A stretch of 64,000 bases of DNA from Budorcas taxicolor. Its lineage: Eukaryota; Chordata; Mammalia; Artiodactyla; Bovidae. The stretch is taken from contig NC_068926.1 in assembly GCF_023091745.1 (NCBI RefSeq), forward strand, positions 45,656,001 to 45,720,000, in the 5' to 3' direction. Positions 1-11,774 of the stretch are shown here, piece after piece (the first letter of the stretch is position 1; each line of letters starts with the position of its first letter). Under the pieces are notes generated by a model. It was not told the DNA's origin. It did not search any database and saw only the letters and a list, made by a program, of their open reading frames with translations. The translations under genes were made by a program, and so were the position numbers.

Positions 1-494
1 TGTAATCACATATTCTTTATCCATTCTCCCACTGATGAACCTTTAGGATGTTTCCTTATCCTGGCTGTTGAGAATCATGCTGTACTGAACATGGGAATAT
101 ATACTATACATATCTTGTTTTCTTTGGACATATATCCAGAAGTAGAATTCCTGGACCATATAGCAACTCCATTTTTAGTTTTTTGAGGAAACTCCGTAAT
201 TTTTTTCCATAGCGGTTGCATCAGTTTCCATTCCTACCAACAGTGCACCAAGCCTCCCTTTTCTCCATATCCTCACCAACACTTATCTCTAGTCTTTCTG
301 GGGATAGCCATCCTAACAGATGTGAGGTGCGATAGCTCACTTTGGTTTTGATTTGCCTTTCCCCAGTGATTAGTGACATCAAGCACCCTCCTATGAATCT
401 GCTGAAATTCTATATGTCTTTTTTGGAAAAATGTCTACTCAGTTCCTCTGCCATTTTGAAATCAGATAGTTTGCTTTCTTTGTTTTGAGTTGTA

Positions 495-597
495 TGAATA
501 CTTTTTTTAAAAAATACTTTTTAAAAATTTATTTATTTTAATTGGAGGGTAATTACTTTACAATATTGTATTGGTATTGCCATACATCAACATTAAC
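495..597 (-). mobile_element. Short 5'-truncated ruminant L1 (L1_BT-type) 3' end
   Basis: The stretch TTTATTTATTTTAATTGGAG followed by a segment about AATTACTTTACAATATTG is the antisense of the ruminant L1 3' untranslated end. The same 3' end recurs at 12.17, 18.48, 18.59 and 22.64 kb. Here it is only about 100 bp, a typical 5'-truncated insertion, and it splits the older antisense L1. Confidence 0.65.
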
Positions 598-1293
598 CCC
601 TTATCAGATATATGATTTAAAAGTATTTCCTCCCATTCCAGATGTAGTCTTACTTGGAGATTTCCAGTATGTTTTCTTCTAGGAGTTTTATGGTTTCAGG
701 TCTTGTTTGATATATTTAATCCATTTTAAGTTGAATTTTGCAAGAAAGGTCCAATTGCAGAAATTGGTGGTATCAGTGTTCTCGACTTTGGCTGGTCTGA
801 TAAGTGCATAGTAGAATTTCACTGTTGCTTTAATTTGCATTTTTCTGATGACAGGCGACATGGGGGCATGCTTACATGTGCTTATTTGCCATCTGTATAT
901 CTTCTTTCATGAGATTGGTTTAGGAAACCAATTAGAGATTGGTGGCCTGTTTTTAAATTCGGTTGTTTGTTGCCTTATTGTTGAGTTTTAAGAGTTCTTT
1001 ATATTTTTGGATAGCAGTGTTCTATCAGTCGTGGCTTATCTCTTTAAACCCTTGACAGTGTCTTTCACATAACAGAAGTTTAAAATTTTAACCAAGTCTA
1101 GCTTATCAATTATTTCTTTCATGAATTATGACTTTGGTGTCCTTTCTAAAAAGTCATTGGTATACTCAAGGTCATCTAGGTTCTCTCCCGTATTATCTTC
1201 CAGGAATTTTAGAATTTTGCATTTTATGTTGAGGCCTGTGATGCATTTTGAGTTAGTTTTTGTGAAATGTGTAGGATCTATGTTTAGATTCAG

Positions 1294-1545
1294 ATGTTTT
1301 TTAAAAAATAATTTTATTTATTTATGGGCTGTGCTGGGTCTTCATTGGTGCTTGAGGGCTTTCCTCTAGCTTTGGAGATTGGGGGTTACTCTTTGTCACA
1401 GTCCCTAGAGCACACAGATTTCAGCAGTTGCGGCACATGGGCTTGGTTGCTCCGCAGCATGTAGAATCTTCCTGGATCAGGGATCAAACCCATGTCCTTT
1501 GCATTGGCAGGCAGATTCTTAGCCATTGCACCACCTGGGAATTCC
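1294..1545 (-). mobile_element. CHR-type cetartiodactyl tRNA-Glu SINE
   Basis: The antisense tRNA-derived head sits at the right (CCACCTGGGAATTCC at the end, preceded by a degenerate B-box region), and the CHR body GCGGCACATGGGCTTGGTTG lies to the left. A 9-bp direct repeat, TAGATTCAG, flanks it exactly (1285-1293 and 1546-1554) and marks the target-site duplication. The host is the old antisense L1. CHR SINEs are shared by whales, hippos and ruminants, so this insertion is older than the Bov-tA copies. Confidence 0.85.
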
Positions 1546-2060
1546 TAGATTCAGTTTTTTAAAATGTAGATGTTAAAGGCAGTTGTTTCAATATTTGTTG
1601 AAAAACTGTATTTATGTGGATGTATTTCTGGGCTCTCTATCCTGTTACGCTGATTCACATGTCTGTTCTTTGACCCATACCACATGCTCTTAATACTGTA
1701 GCCTGAAGTTGGGTTATCATTAGTCTTCCAGCTTTATCCTTTTTCTTCAATGTCGTGTTGACTACTCTGGGTCTTTTGCTTCTCCATGTAATCTTTAGAA
1801 TCAGTTTGTTAATATCCACAACATAACTTGCTGAGGTTTTCATTGGGATTCCACCAAATCTATAAACCAGTTTGGGAAAAACTGAGAATTTGGCAATGCT
1901 GAGTTTCTCTATTCATAACATCACAGTATATGTATTTATTTCGTTCTTTTTGGATTTCATTTATAGTTTTCCTCATACAGATCTTGCACATATTTTGATT
2001 TATACTAAGTATTTAACTTTTTTGGTTGCTAATGTGGATGGTATTGTGTCACTGGGCATG

Positions 2061-2601
2061 TCCATGACCCCTGATCAGCTCATCAGTTCACTAACCCATC
2101 CCTCCTATTGACTATTTCACTCCCAGGCTCTTCTTCCCAGCAGGAGGCCCAGCTCCACACAGTCCAGGCTGTGGCTCCCTCCCTCCTGTCTTCTTCCATC
2201 CCCTGATGCCTTCCTTCCCTCCTCCTTCCTCTCTCCTCCTTACTTTCCTCCTCCCTCCTCAATTACCCTGCTACCCCAGCCTCCCTTTAACATGCCCCAT
2301 TGCTGTTGTCTCTCCCCCGAAGCCTTTCCCCCTTTGCCTTTCCCATGGGATGTCAGCCAGTGGCACAGGTGAAAGGCACCACGAACCAAAGGACTGGCAA
2401 GTGGGGGAGGGGGAGAGAGAGAAGTGGGGAAAACAAAGATGGGGGAGGGGAGGGATAGACTTGCAGGGGAGAGAGGGACTCAAAGCCTTTGGACAGAAGT
2501 GACACACACATTCCCTCCCACACTTATTTGGCTGAAGCAAGTTGATGCTTGAGCACCCCTGAGTCGAGCAGAGTGGAGATACATGGTCTTCTCACAGGGA
2601 T
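2061..2601. other. Unrecognised; polypyrimidine tract then polypurine tract
   Basis: No repeat family or exon is recognised. About 2175-2290 is almost all C/T on the plus strand, and about 2398-2480 is almost all G/A. Short frames on both strands here are low-complexity accidents (Pro/Ser/Leu-rich or Gly/Glu/Arg-rich). The two tracts are roughly complementary in composition but not a precise inverted repeat. Confidence 0.5.
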
Positions 2602-2811
2602 GCATGCATGCGCTGTTGCTTCAGTCGTGTCTGGCTCTTTGCAACCTTATGGACTGCAGCCTGCAAGGCTCCTCTGTCCATGAGGATTCTCAAGGCAAGA
2701 ATACTGGAGTGGGTTGCCGTCCTTCCTCCAGGAGATCTTCCCCACCCAGGGATCGAACCTGCATCTCCCACATTGCAGGTGGATTCTTTAGCCACTGAGC
2801 CACCTGGGAAG
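2602..2811 (-). mobile_element. Bov-tA SINE
   Basis: Antisense ruminant SINE. The 3' body is at the left (GTCTGGCTCTTTGCAACC), followed by TCCTCCAGGAGATCTTCC, the B-box region GGGATCGAACC, and the tRNA head ending near GAGCCACCTGGGAA. The overlapping short frames on both strands are translations of this SINE, not genes. Confidence 0.92.
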
Positions 2812-4689
2812 GAAGGCCTGAAGCTAATAAAAACAATGGGGTCTGTTCCTTAAAACAGAATGTCCTTGGTTATCTCAGGGAATGACTTATTTTTCCTTTT
2901 GTTGAAATTCAATTACAAATCACAGTACACAGCCCAGTAGATTTCCACCTGGGCGAGCATACCTGGGTGACCTGCACTCAGCTCAGGAAACAACCTTAAG
3001 CAGAAGACCCCTCCCACTCAGGACTAGCTGTGCTGGAAACCACTATTCAGTGTATTTGGAAAACATAATTAAAAGCAACAAATTAGGAATGTGGAAGGGC
3101 CTGTGTTGATAGAACTGTGGCTCTGGAATAGAAGGGTCTTCTGGATCTGTGCCTGAGATAGGTTGGTTCTAATTACAAATCCCACCAGACTCTGCTTTCA
3201 TTTGCCCTTTCATTGTTATGGTTCTGGCTCTGTTTGCATTGCTTCATGTCCCCCCCTTTATTTATAAGGAATCAATCCACCAGAAAAACCAATTAAAAAC
3301 CAAAAGAGATTAAAGGCATTTACTGTTACCATGTGAACATTTCTATAGCATTGGGAATAAGCAGCTTAAAAACTACTCACATTAAAATTAAACAAATGCT
3401 TTACATTCAGTGTTCATTTCCTTGGTCAGATTTTGTGTTGTTTCTATGGAAACATGCAGCACTTAACGCTAAATGCAGCACCCTTCATGGTTTATGTACT
3501 TTTATGCCCAGCTCTGGATACTTCCACTAACATCTGAGTACTTCTTCAGTAAGGTTTCTCGCTAAAGTATGGCACGCGATGTCTAATGCTGCACCATTTT
3601 AAGGCAGATTTCATGGTAGGGAAACAGAAGTTTTGCCTCAGGGACGTCTGCACTATATCTTTGGGGGAACACAACAAAATGTCCCAAGATCCCTTCTGGT
3701 GCATGATTTTGTACCTTCGCAGAAAATAGAAACAGACTTTTCAATGGCCTGCCTCCAGGGGAATTCAGTGTCTGTCCCAGTTCTCATTCAACCAGCAAGA
3801 AAGCCCTGAATTCTAATGGTCAGTGGTAAGCTCAGACAGCTTATGATCAGAGATTAGAAAGAAAAATCCAAACCATGAATTCCATTTTTTGAGCCAAGTG
3901 ATACACTTAGATAATATCTCTGAATATAAATTGTATCCCGTTGCCTCAAAAAGTAGAAACTGACTCTCAAGGATGAGACAGTACTCAATAAACTCTATGA
4001 GAACAGGAGGCTAGCTAGCTGTTGGGTCCTGGTGGGAAGGCAGTCCTGAACCTCCTACAGCTCAGTCTTGGCAGCACAGTTCACCCCAGGGAAGGAGCTG
4101 GTTACAGTGATACCTGTGGTCATGAGAGAGTCTCACACAGTGGGTCCATCACTGGGAGACTCTGGCTGACTTGGTAACAAAGTGTATGAGATACAGACAA
4201 GAACCTGCTCATCTTCGGTCATCAGGGTCAGGTTCTATGAGTCACTAGTGTGGCTACGTGGCCCTTCTGAGCATGCTTGTAGCATATAGAGACCCATGTC
4301 TTTCACACAATGGCTCTTCCATGCAAGCCGTCTCCCTTACCTGATGCCCAGCTGGAGAAACACGGGTCTGGTCCATCCCTGCAGGAAGACTGTCCATGGC
4401 GGGTGCCTGAGAGATGCTGGGTCCTCACACTGCACTGCAAAGTCTCCCTAAGGCAGAATGTCAAGGGCAGCTTTGATTATTCATGATTTCATCCCATGTG
4501 CTGACTTTAGAACTTTATTCTGAAAATGATTTCTTCACCTATTCCATTTAAAAAAGTGACCTTTAAAAAGGGACCTACTGCCTGAAGGAAACTTCTATAA
4601 TTCTAGGGTCAGAACTGGAGCCTCAGGCCGAGCGATTTGGAACAAGAAAAGTGTGGCAGAAATGATTGACACATTTGTAAAAGAGACTT
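2812..4689. other. Unrecognised, apparently single-copy sequence
   Basis: About 1.9 kb with no ruminant SINE, BovB or clear L1. No convincing exon (no long frame, no recognisable domain). A weak resemblance to old L1 3' sequence near 2890-3060 cannot be secured by eye. Probably intergenic or intronic. Confidence 0.4.
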
Positions 4690-4922
4690 CTATTAACTGT
4701 GTGTTTGAAGGATAGAAAAGTATAATTATAACTGACACAGGGCACACAGTATGTACCTGCACTGTTCAAGTTAAATCGTCACAGAAGCCCATTCTGTTGA
4801 TAAGGAAATGGAGACACAGAGTGTTTAAACATCCTCCTCACTGCCCCACAGCTTGTAAACAACAGAGCAGGTATAGAGCCAGTGTCTGGCTCCAGAATCT
4901 GTGACCGTGACCACTACACATT
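4690..4922 (+). mobile_element. MIR SINE (ancient mammalian)
   Basis: The MIR 3' half is readable in order: GATAAGGAAATGGAGACACA, then a degenerate 'cacagcttgtaaacaacagagcagg' region (4849-4873), then GTCTGGCTCCAGAATCTGTG and CCACTACAC at the end. It is heavily diverged, as expected for a pre-placental or early placental repeat. Confidence 0.7.
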
Positions 4923-4936
4923 TGCCTGTAAGAGCT

Positions 4937-5118
4937 GTGCATGCTAAGTCACTTCAGTCATGTCCAACTCTGCAACCCTGTGGGCTGTAGCCAGGCTCCT
5001 CTGTCCATGGGATTATCCAGGCAAGAATAAAGTAATGGGTGGCCTGCCCTCCTCCAGGAGATCTTCCCAATCCAGGGATTGAACCTACATCTCCTGCTGT
5101 TCCCACATTGCAGGTGCA
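4937..5118 (-). mobile_element. Bov-tA SINE, 5'-head truncated
   Basis: Antisense SINE starting with GTGCATGCTAAGTCACTTCA and running through TCCTCCAGGAGATCTTCC and GGGATTGAACC to CCCACATTGCAGGTG. The terminal tRNA head is missing or replaced, and the body has small deletions (the 'ctttg' before 'caacc' is lost). Confidence 0.88.
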
Positions 5119-5527
5119 GAGACCCCCGCTCACAGCACTGTTTCTGTTGGATGAGTCACACCCTCCCAGAGGCATCCTGGACCCTGTGTCCACATCTGTC
5201 TTAGCTGCACATCCCCAGTTCTCCCACTGCTCACAGCTAAGGGGGCATCTGAGCCCAGGCTGGTTCCCAGTGCTTCCCTCTCCTGTCTCATCCTGGGGAT
5301 CCCTGCCTACCCTCTTATTTACCATGTTCCCACCTCTCATTCACATTTGGAGGATGGCTCCCTAATATACTCACATGAATCCAGTTCTCATGGGTGGTAA
5401 CAACTAGCCCCATTGTGGTGGATACTGGTGTTTCTGATGTCTCGTTGGTTTGTTGCCTGACATCCACTGGACATATGGATGGTCGTGGGAAGGCAGGACT
5501 GAAAAGGTGAGCACTTTGCATTAATCT
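5119..5527. other. Unrecognised spacer between two SINEs
   Basis: About 400 bp without a recognised repeat. Frames on either strand cross into the adjoining SINEs and show no domain. Confidence 0.4.
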
Positions 5528-5840
5528 TCCCTGATAGCTGGGCTTCCCTAATAGCTCAGTTGGTAAAGAATCTGCCTGCAATGCAGGAGACCCGGTTAGA
5601 TTTCTGGGTCAGGAAGATCCACTGAAGAAGGGATAGGCTACCCCCTCCACTATTCTTGAGCTTCCCTTGTGAATCAGCCTGCAATATGGAAGATATGGGT
5701 GTGATCCTTGGGTTGGGAGGATCCCTTGGAGAAGGGAAAGGCTACCCACTCCAGTATTCTGGCCTGAAGAATTCCACAGACTATATAGTCCATGGGGTTG
5801 CAAAGAGCCAGACACGACTGAGCAACTTTCATTTTCACTT
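5528..5840 (+). mobile_element. Bov-tA composite with repeated tRNA heads
   Basis: Sense SINE with more than one tRNA-like head. A partial head (TCCCTGATAGCT) comes first, then a full head from 5540 (GGGCTTCCCTAATAGCTCAG) with body, then a second head from about 5662 (GAGCTTCCCTTGTGAATCAG) and a complete body ending in TTTCATTTTCACTT. The flanks GCATTAATCT (5518-5527) and GCGTTAATCT (5841-5850) match at 9 of 10 bases, so the whole composite appears to have inserted as one unit. Confidence 0.88.
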
Positions 5841-5850
5841 GCGTTAATCT

Positions 5851-6734
5851 AAACTGACTCATTAGCCCTGAAGATGTCAGGAACTGATTACATTAAAACA
5901 AACCATTTAGCAATTGACAGGAAATCAGAAATGTATGTATGGACATTCTAAGGGGCTGATATCTGGACATCTATGTACAAATTTCTTAAAACTTCCTTTT
6001 ATATTCACATTTGGACCTGTGATTGAACCTGTTCCCACATTTGGCCAAGATGCGCCATAGGAGAGAACATCCAGTCCATCCTCCAACCTCAGTTTTCAGC
6101 TTTGGGTTCTGGTAAAGGAAAATGTGTGAAATCAGCCCCAGAGAAACTGTCTGGGCACATTGTAAGAACAGAGATGACTCAGGGGCTGCCCACGCTCATT
6201 TCATCTGTGATAAAATGACTTCTGTGAGGCTCCTTTGTCATTTTCATTACATTGGAGCGTTCCATTAGCGGCAACTGGAAAGGTGTCCACAGCTTAGTGA
6301 GGGCGCCGGCACCAGACCTAGGGCCTGGATCCAAAGAGCCTCAGGTAAGGAAACGGAGACATGAGACATGACTCCACGCGTGTGATAGCTCCTGTAACAG
6401 CAAAGGGACGGGGGTTTAGGGTTAGATGGTGTGGCTTTTATTCCCAGCCCCACTGCAATAAACATTACCTGTCATTCTTTGGAAATTACAAGCTTGAACA
6501 TGCTGTTTGAAATTCTATACTCAGAGGGGCTTGTAATAGGATATTCACTGGGACCCTTTTCATCATCCAGAGAGAGCTGATGGCAACTTCAAGTGGGATA
6601 ACATAGAGATGCTGGTTAGCCCCAGGAGAGGAACCCTCTTGAGCCTTTATTGAAGGCCACTGGGGCCTCTCTGAAAGGGAGGAGTCAGTAAAGGGAATAC
6701 AAGAATGGCTCAATATACAGAGATCAGCCTCTTT
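5851..6734. other. Unrecognised sequence
   Basis: About 0.9 kb with no recognised repeat or exon. The only frames are short and without a domain. Confidence 0.4.
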
Positions 6735-6942
6735 TGGTTTAGTCACTAAATCGTGTCCGACTCTTGCGGTCTCATGGACTGTAGCCCACCAGGCTCCTCT
6801 ATCCATGGGATTTCCCAGGCAAGAATCCTGGGGTGGGTTGCCATTTTCTTCTACAGGGGATCTTCTTGACCCAGGGATCAAGCCCGCATCTCCTGCATTG
6901 CAAGTGGATTCTTTCTTTACTGACTGAGCCACCAGGGGGTCC
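6735..6942 (-). mobile_element. Bov-tA SINE
   Basis: Antisense copy: GTGTCCGACTCTTG at the left, GGGATCTTCTTGACCCAGGG in the middle, TGAGCCACCAGGGGG at the right. A small duplication (TTCTTTCTTTACTGACTGAG) sits in the tRNA head. A 178-residue minus-strand frame across 6486-7022 is mostly this SINE plus flank and is not a gene. Confidence 0.9.
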
Positions 6943-7049
6943 ACAGATTCAGCATAATACACCTCTTTAACAGAATGAGGGGAAAAGAACCACATGATCA
7001 TTTTGACTGGTGCAGAAAACATATTTTACATAGTGCAACATCCTTTCAT

Positions 7050-8935
7050 GATAAAAACACTTAAGAAGCTTGAAATGAGGTCCCATGCTTCCTGAAGTTA
7101 CTAAAGCTTGATATGGTTTTATGTTATGACGGGAAATTAATAAATGAGTATGAGAGCTGGGGGAAAAAACTTGAAATGGAAAGAAATTTCCTCAATATAA
7201 TAAAGGCAATATATGAAAAAACCCACTGCTAATATCATACTCAATGGTGAAAGAGTGAAACTTTTCCTCTAAGATCAGGAAGATAAAATGCCTGCTTTAG
7301 CTACTTCTTTTCAACATAATATTGCAAGGTTTAGCAAGGACAATAAGAGAAGAAAGAGTAACAATAGGCACAGCAATTGGAAAGTAAGAAGTAATGTTAC
7401 CTTTGTTCACAGGCGACATGATCTTATACGTAGAAAACTCTAATGTCTCCAAAACCAAAACAACTGTTAGAACTAGTAAACAAATTCAGGAAAGTGGCAG
7501 GATGAAAAATCAACATGCAGAAACCACCTATGTTTCAATATACTAACAATAAGCAATCCAACAAGGAAGTTAAGAAGGCAATTCCATGAAAATGGCATCA
7601 AAAAGGATAAAATATTTAGAAATAAACTAAACTGAGGAGACAAAACACTTGTACACTGAAAACTATAAAATGTTACTGAAAAAAAATAGTATTAATAAAT
7701 GGAAAGACATCTGTGTTCATGGTTTGGATAACTTGATGTTGCTAGAAGGTCAGTAATACCCAGAGTGACCTGCAGATTCAGTGTAATCACAATCAAATCC
7801 TAAAGACATTTTGGAGTAGAAATAGAAAAATACATCCTAAGTTTCATACAGAATTTCAAGTGGCCCAGAATAATCAAAACAATCTAAAAAAAGAATGGTT
7901 TTGGAGAACTGACACTTTTTGATTTCAAAATTTACTGCAAAGATATATTAATCAAATACTGTTGTACTGGCATAAAGACAGAATCACAGACCAATGGAAT
8001 GGAAGAGAAATAAACACTCACATATGTGGTCAAGTGGCTTTTGACAAGACCAGCAAGACCATTCAGTGGGGGAAAGGTAGTCTCTTCAATAAATGGTGTA
8101 TGGAAAGCTGGATATTCACATGCAAAAGGATGAAGTGGGACCTTTACATTATACCATATTAATAAGTAAACTAAAATTGAATCAAATACCTAAGTGTTAG
8201 GTACACTTACACTCTTAGTATAAAACTAAGTATAAAACTCTTAAAAGAGTATAAAACTCTTAGAAGAAAACTCTTAGTATAGTATAAAACTCTTAGAAGA
8301 AAATATAGGGGAAATGATTCATGACATTGCATTTCCCAGTGATTAACTGGCTGTATAAAGCACAACTAGAAAAAATAGATAAACCGAGCTTCAGCAAAAT
8401 TTAAAAGTTTTGGGCATCAAAGGACTCTGTTAAGCAAGTTAGAAGACAACTCACAGAGTGGAAGCAAATATCTTCAAATCATGTAGCTAATAAAGGATTA
8501 ATTAAAAATATAAAAAGAATTTTTACAACTTAACAAAAACAACCCAACTAAAATAATGGGCAAAGAGCTGGAGTAAACATTTTTTCAGAATATGTATGAA
8601 TGGCATAAGTACATGAAAAGATACTCAACATCCCTAGTCAGCATATAAAGGCAAATCAAAATTAGGAGATACTATTTCTAAAAAAAAAAAAACCAACAGG
8701 AAATAACGATCGTTGGCAAGGCTATGGAGAAACTGGAACTCATGTGCGTTGCTGATGGAATGTAAAATGGTGCACTCACAGTGGAAATACTATGGAAGTA
8801 GCTGAAAGAATTAAACACAGAATTACCATATGATTCAGTACTTCTGTATTGGTATATACCCTAAGGAATTGGATATATACTCAGTGTTCATGGCAGTATT
8901 ATTTACAAGAGCCAAAAGGTGGCAACAAGCCTGAT
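7050..8935 (+). mobile_element. LINE-1 ORF2 remnant, sense
   Basis: Sense L1 ORF2 sequence with many stops and indels: the reverse-transcriptase C-terminal/thumb region begins near 7195 (AATATATGAAAAAACCCACT) and runs to the familiar 3' ORF2 region (CTATGGAGAAACTGGAACTC near 8722, and the 'complete the screen' type sequence near 8860). A local expansion of an ACTCTTAG-rich unit disrupts 8214-8310. No open frame longer than 66 codons remains. Old L1, probably pre-ruminant. Confidence 0.82.
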
Positions 8936-10591
8936 GTCTCCCCCAGCATCACCCCAGCTCCATGGGACACCCCATCACCAAATGCCCCTGAGCCTTGATG
9001 GGGCAAGATTGCAGTGCTCTCTGGACCTCACATCTGCCCCAGGGGGTTCAACCCCAAAGCAGGGCCCCCTCCTCTGAGGTTGTCTCTCCCTGGTGGACCA
9101 GCCTCCCACCCCTGGAAAGCAACCAAACCCCAAGTCAGGAGATAGAGCACTTTGCAAAATTAGTTTCCTCTGCCAGAAGTGTCTCACTCAAACAGCAGTC
9201 TCTCATAATTGCTCATTTTGGGATCTGATCAGGTATTTCCTTCACAAGAGTCTGTGGATACAATGTTAAAAGAAAATATTATTGCATTTCTGTGCTCCTT
9301 TTGCCAAAGGCACCCAAACTCGTTTCTTATTAGTTTTTCGCTGGCAGGTTTATTTTTGCTTTTCCTGTTTATTGCTGGTCTCAGGGGAACCAGCACCCTT
9401 TGAGGGGAGAGAGATTCTGACTTTCCAGCTCTGCCATGCGGCTCATCAACACTGCTCAAAGCAGAGTCTGGTCCTAAGTTCAGACTTGGTTGGTGGAGGG
9501 CTTTCAGGGGACAACCATGAGGGCACCCTGTGGGGGGCTCCAGGAACTGGAGTGCGTGCGCCCCCTCTGATGGGGTCACTGATCATTGCCTGGTGTAGAG
9601 TCCAGTGTTGGCAAACTTCTGATTATCCAAGGGTGTCTGGGGGTCTGCATTCTCAGGTGAGACCCCCTGCTGTCCACAGGGGGCTTGTGGACCCCTCTGT
9701 CCTCCAGAGCCACCCTCTTTCACTCATTGCACCCCCAGGAGATGACCTGGGGGCCGGGTCACCCGGGGTGCTTTGCCTTCTACGTTCTGTTCTGGCGCCA
9801 GCAATGGTGCCGTGGAGATCCGAGGGTGTGTGGAGAGAGAGGGTGGGGCGTTTGGCACCCACGTCTCCCTGCTGGGGGCCATGCTGCTGGCAGGACCTGT
9901 GATCCTCAGCCCGCAGCCCCTCCCCCTGTGACCATCTCCCCCCACATCGTCCCCTCCTGCCCTTCGGGAGGGGGTGGACACAACCTCCCACTGTTGTTCC
10001 TCTCTGAGTGTCCCAGCTTCTCAGTTTGTTTCTCTGTACAGAGTCCCTGCTTTTGTATTTCCTCATCCACACTTGAGAGGAATTCTCTTCCTGCCAGGAC
10101 TCAGGCTGACAGAGCCCTGAATTGTTAATAAACAGTGAGAAAGTACAAGTGCCTGATCCCCTCCCTCACTTGACAAAGGATCAACCTCCCCTTTATTAGA
10201 ACAAGCAAACAATCTCCACGTCTGTGTCTGACTTTGCCCTTGGACTAACGTTCGGGACCAGAGCACAAGATCAGACACTGCCCACCTCTCAGTCCACTGC
10301 GGCCACAACATGGCCCTCGAGCCCAGCGCTTCCTGCAGGCTGGCTGGTGGTGGGCAGCTGAAGGCAGGAGAGGTGCAGAGGGGAGGGCTGGGGAGTCTGG
10401 GGCACGAATTCCTGGGACAGGTGGGTCCTCGGAACAGTGTAGAGAGATCAGCAGGTCAGCAGAGAATCCGTGTCGAGAAAGGACGTCTGTTCTCCAAAGG
10501 ATGGAGGCTCCAGCAGGGGCACCCTGTTCTGTGAACGGGGAGCTCCAAGCCTGGCTGTGAACCTCAGAGCTGAGAAGAAGTAGCCATTTGG
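8936..10591. other. GC-rich unrecognised block
   Basis: About 1.65 kb, markedly GC-richer than its surroundings, with overlapping open frames on both strands. The longest are 9282-9902 plus (206 residues) and 9653-10072 minus (139 residues). Frames on opposite strands overlap, are Pro/Gly/Arg/Ser-rich and show no domain, which is what GC-rich non-coding DNA produces by chance. An old intron, a decayed CpG-rich element or an unannotated exon cannot be separated by eye. Confidence 0.4.
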
Positions 10592-10815
10592 TGGGATTTC
10601 TGCCTGGTGGCACTAGTGGTAACGAACCTGCCTGCCAATGCAGGAGACGTAAGAGATATGGGTTCCATCCCCGGGAAGGGAAGATCCCCTGGAGGAGGGC
10701 GTGGCAACCCACTCCAGTATCCTTGCCTGGAGAATCCTTGGACAGAGGACACTGGTGGGCTACAGTCCATGGGGTCACAAAGAGTTGGACATGACTGAAA
10801 TGGCTTAGCACGGAC
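10592..10815 (+). mobile_element. Bov-tA SINE
   Basis: Sense copy starting at GGGATTTCTGCCTGGTGGCA, with the tRNA A-box-like TGGCACTAGTGG, B-box-like GGTTCCATCCC and body AAGAGTTGGACATGACTGAA. It shares the 'actagtggt' head variant and 'gacgtaagagat' with the copy at 63.6 kb, so both probably belong to one source subfamily. Confidence 0.92.
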
Positions 10816-11774
10816 GCATGCAAACTGCCCTGACGTACGGGCCCGCCAGCTGCTGCTTGTGGCTCTCATTCATGCCGGCAAAAACATGGGCTTCTCCTGG
10901 TACTGCAGGAGCCACTGACTGGTGGGTGGCCACTGGCTGGCATCTCTCAGGCATGTTCTTGTCCCCAGGTGGCTCCAGCAGCCTCGCTCTCAGGTAAGAG
11001 AAGGGCCTGCAGTCCAGAAGGAGGGGGAGGGCTCCTTCCCCATTTGGAACTGATAGCATCACTTTGCTGCTTATCGAAGAGATTTGTGGCCCTTGCTGAA
11101 GAAAAAAAATAAACGACACAACGGAAAAGTATGTTGAATGAAATAGGAAGCCCGTGGAGGAGGAAGTCAAAGTGCCCTTCCAGCCCCCACCAGGTAAGCA
11201 ACTTGTTGATGTTTTTCCAGCTTTAAAAAATTTTCACAAACTAATGTCATACATATATTTGGAAACAAATTGGGTCATAATATAGAAAAGATTTTTATTT
11301 TAATTTCAGGTTCTGCCATGGCATTATTCCAATGAACAAAGATCCACAACGTCTTCTAAAAAGGAAATACAATATTTCACTGGGTGGCTGCATCTCCACT
11401 GGCAAAACCAATGTTCTCTTACCAGAGCCTTGATTTGTCATCCACATGCCTCCAGCATAAATGTTGTTGGTGGAAATTCCTGTATACATGTGCTGTAAGC
11501 TTGCCTTTGTGGGAATTTATTCACTTGTCAAGCTGAAGATTTGACACTTGTCATCAAACTGCCCCACAGAAGTGATGTACATCTGACCCTTCTCCAGCCT
11601 GGGGACACCTGGAGGGTGACATTCCTGGACCCTTGCCAGCGAGAGTTATTATAGTGGCTTTACTCTTTATTAAGCCCAGTGAACACAAAATATTTTCTTT
11701 TCACTGGCTTAACTTTGATAACGAAAGACGAGGGGTTCTTTGGCAGCTGTATTCTTTATTTTTCATTATTTACT
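10816..11774. other. Unrecognised sequence
   Basis: About 0.95 kb without a recognised family. Minus-strand frames at 10805-11170 and 11295-11489 are open for 121 and 64 residues but have no recognisable domain. I considered and rejected a T-cell-receptor J-like segment at 11295-11489 because the Phe-Gly-X-Gly motif is absent. Confidence 0.4.

Larger units (their letters stand above)
1..2060 (-). mobile_element. Old LINE-1 fragment, antisense
   Basis: The plus strand reads as the reverse complement of L1 ORF2/3' sequence: phrases typical of antisense L1 occur at about 60-480, 640-1290 and 1555-2060 (for example the run ending in a gentle 'isoleucine-rich' antisense ORF2 segment at 1640-1900). 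No open frame survives. It is interrupted by a ruminant L1 3' end (about 495-595) and a CHR SINE (1294-1545). The order of segments suggests one old element rather than several, but I cannot assign the subfamily by eye. The left end runs off the window. Confidence 0.75.

Noticed and set aside
4954..5340. 128-residue minus-strand frame
   Set aside because: Its end is the translation of an antisense Bov-tA. The remainder is unsupported.
6486..7022. 178-residue minus-strand frame as a possible gene
   Set aside because: Its middle is the reading of a Bov-tA SINE (positions 6735-6942), and the flanks show no domain.
9282..9902. 206-residue plus-strand frame as a possible gene
   Set aside because: It overlaps long frames on the opposite strand, has biased composition, no domain, and no splice or promoter context. 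Chance frames are expected in GC-rich DNA.
11295..11489. Minus-strand 64-residue frame resembling a T-cell-receptor J segment (NQGSGKRTLVLPV)
   Set aside because: The Phe-Gly-X-Gly motif is absent and no recombination signal heptamer/nonamer pair was found at the right spacing.
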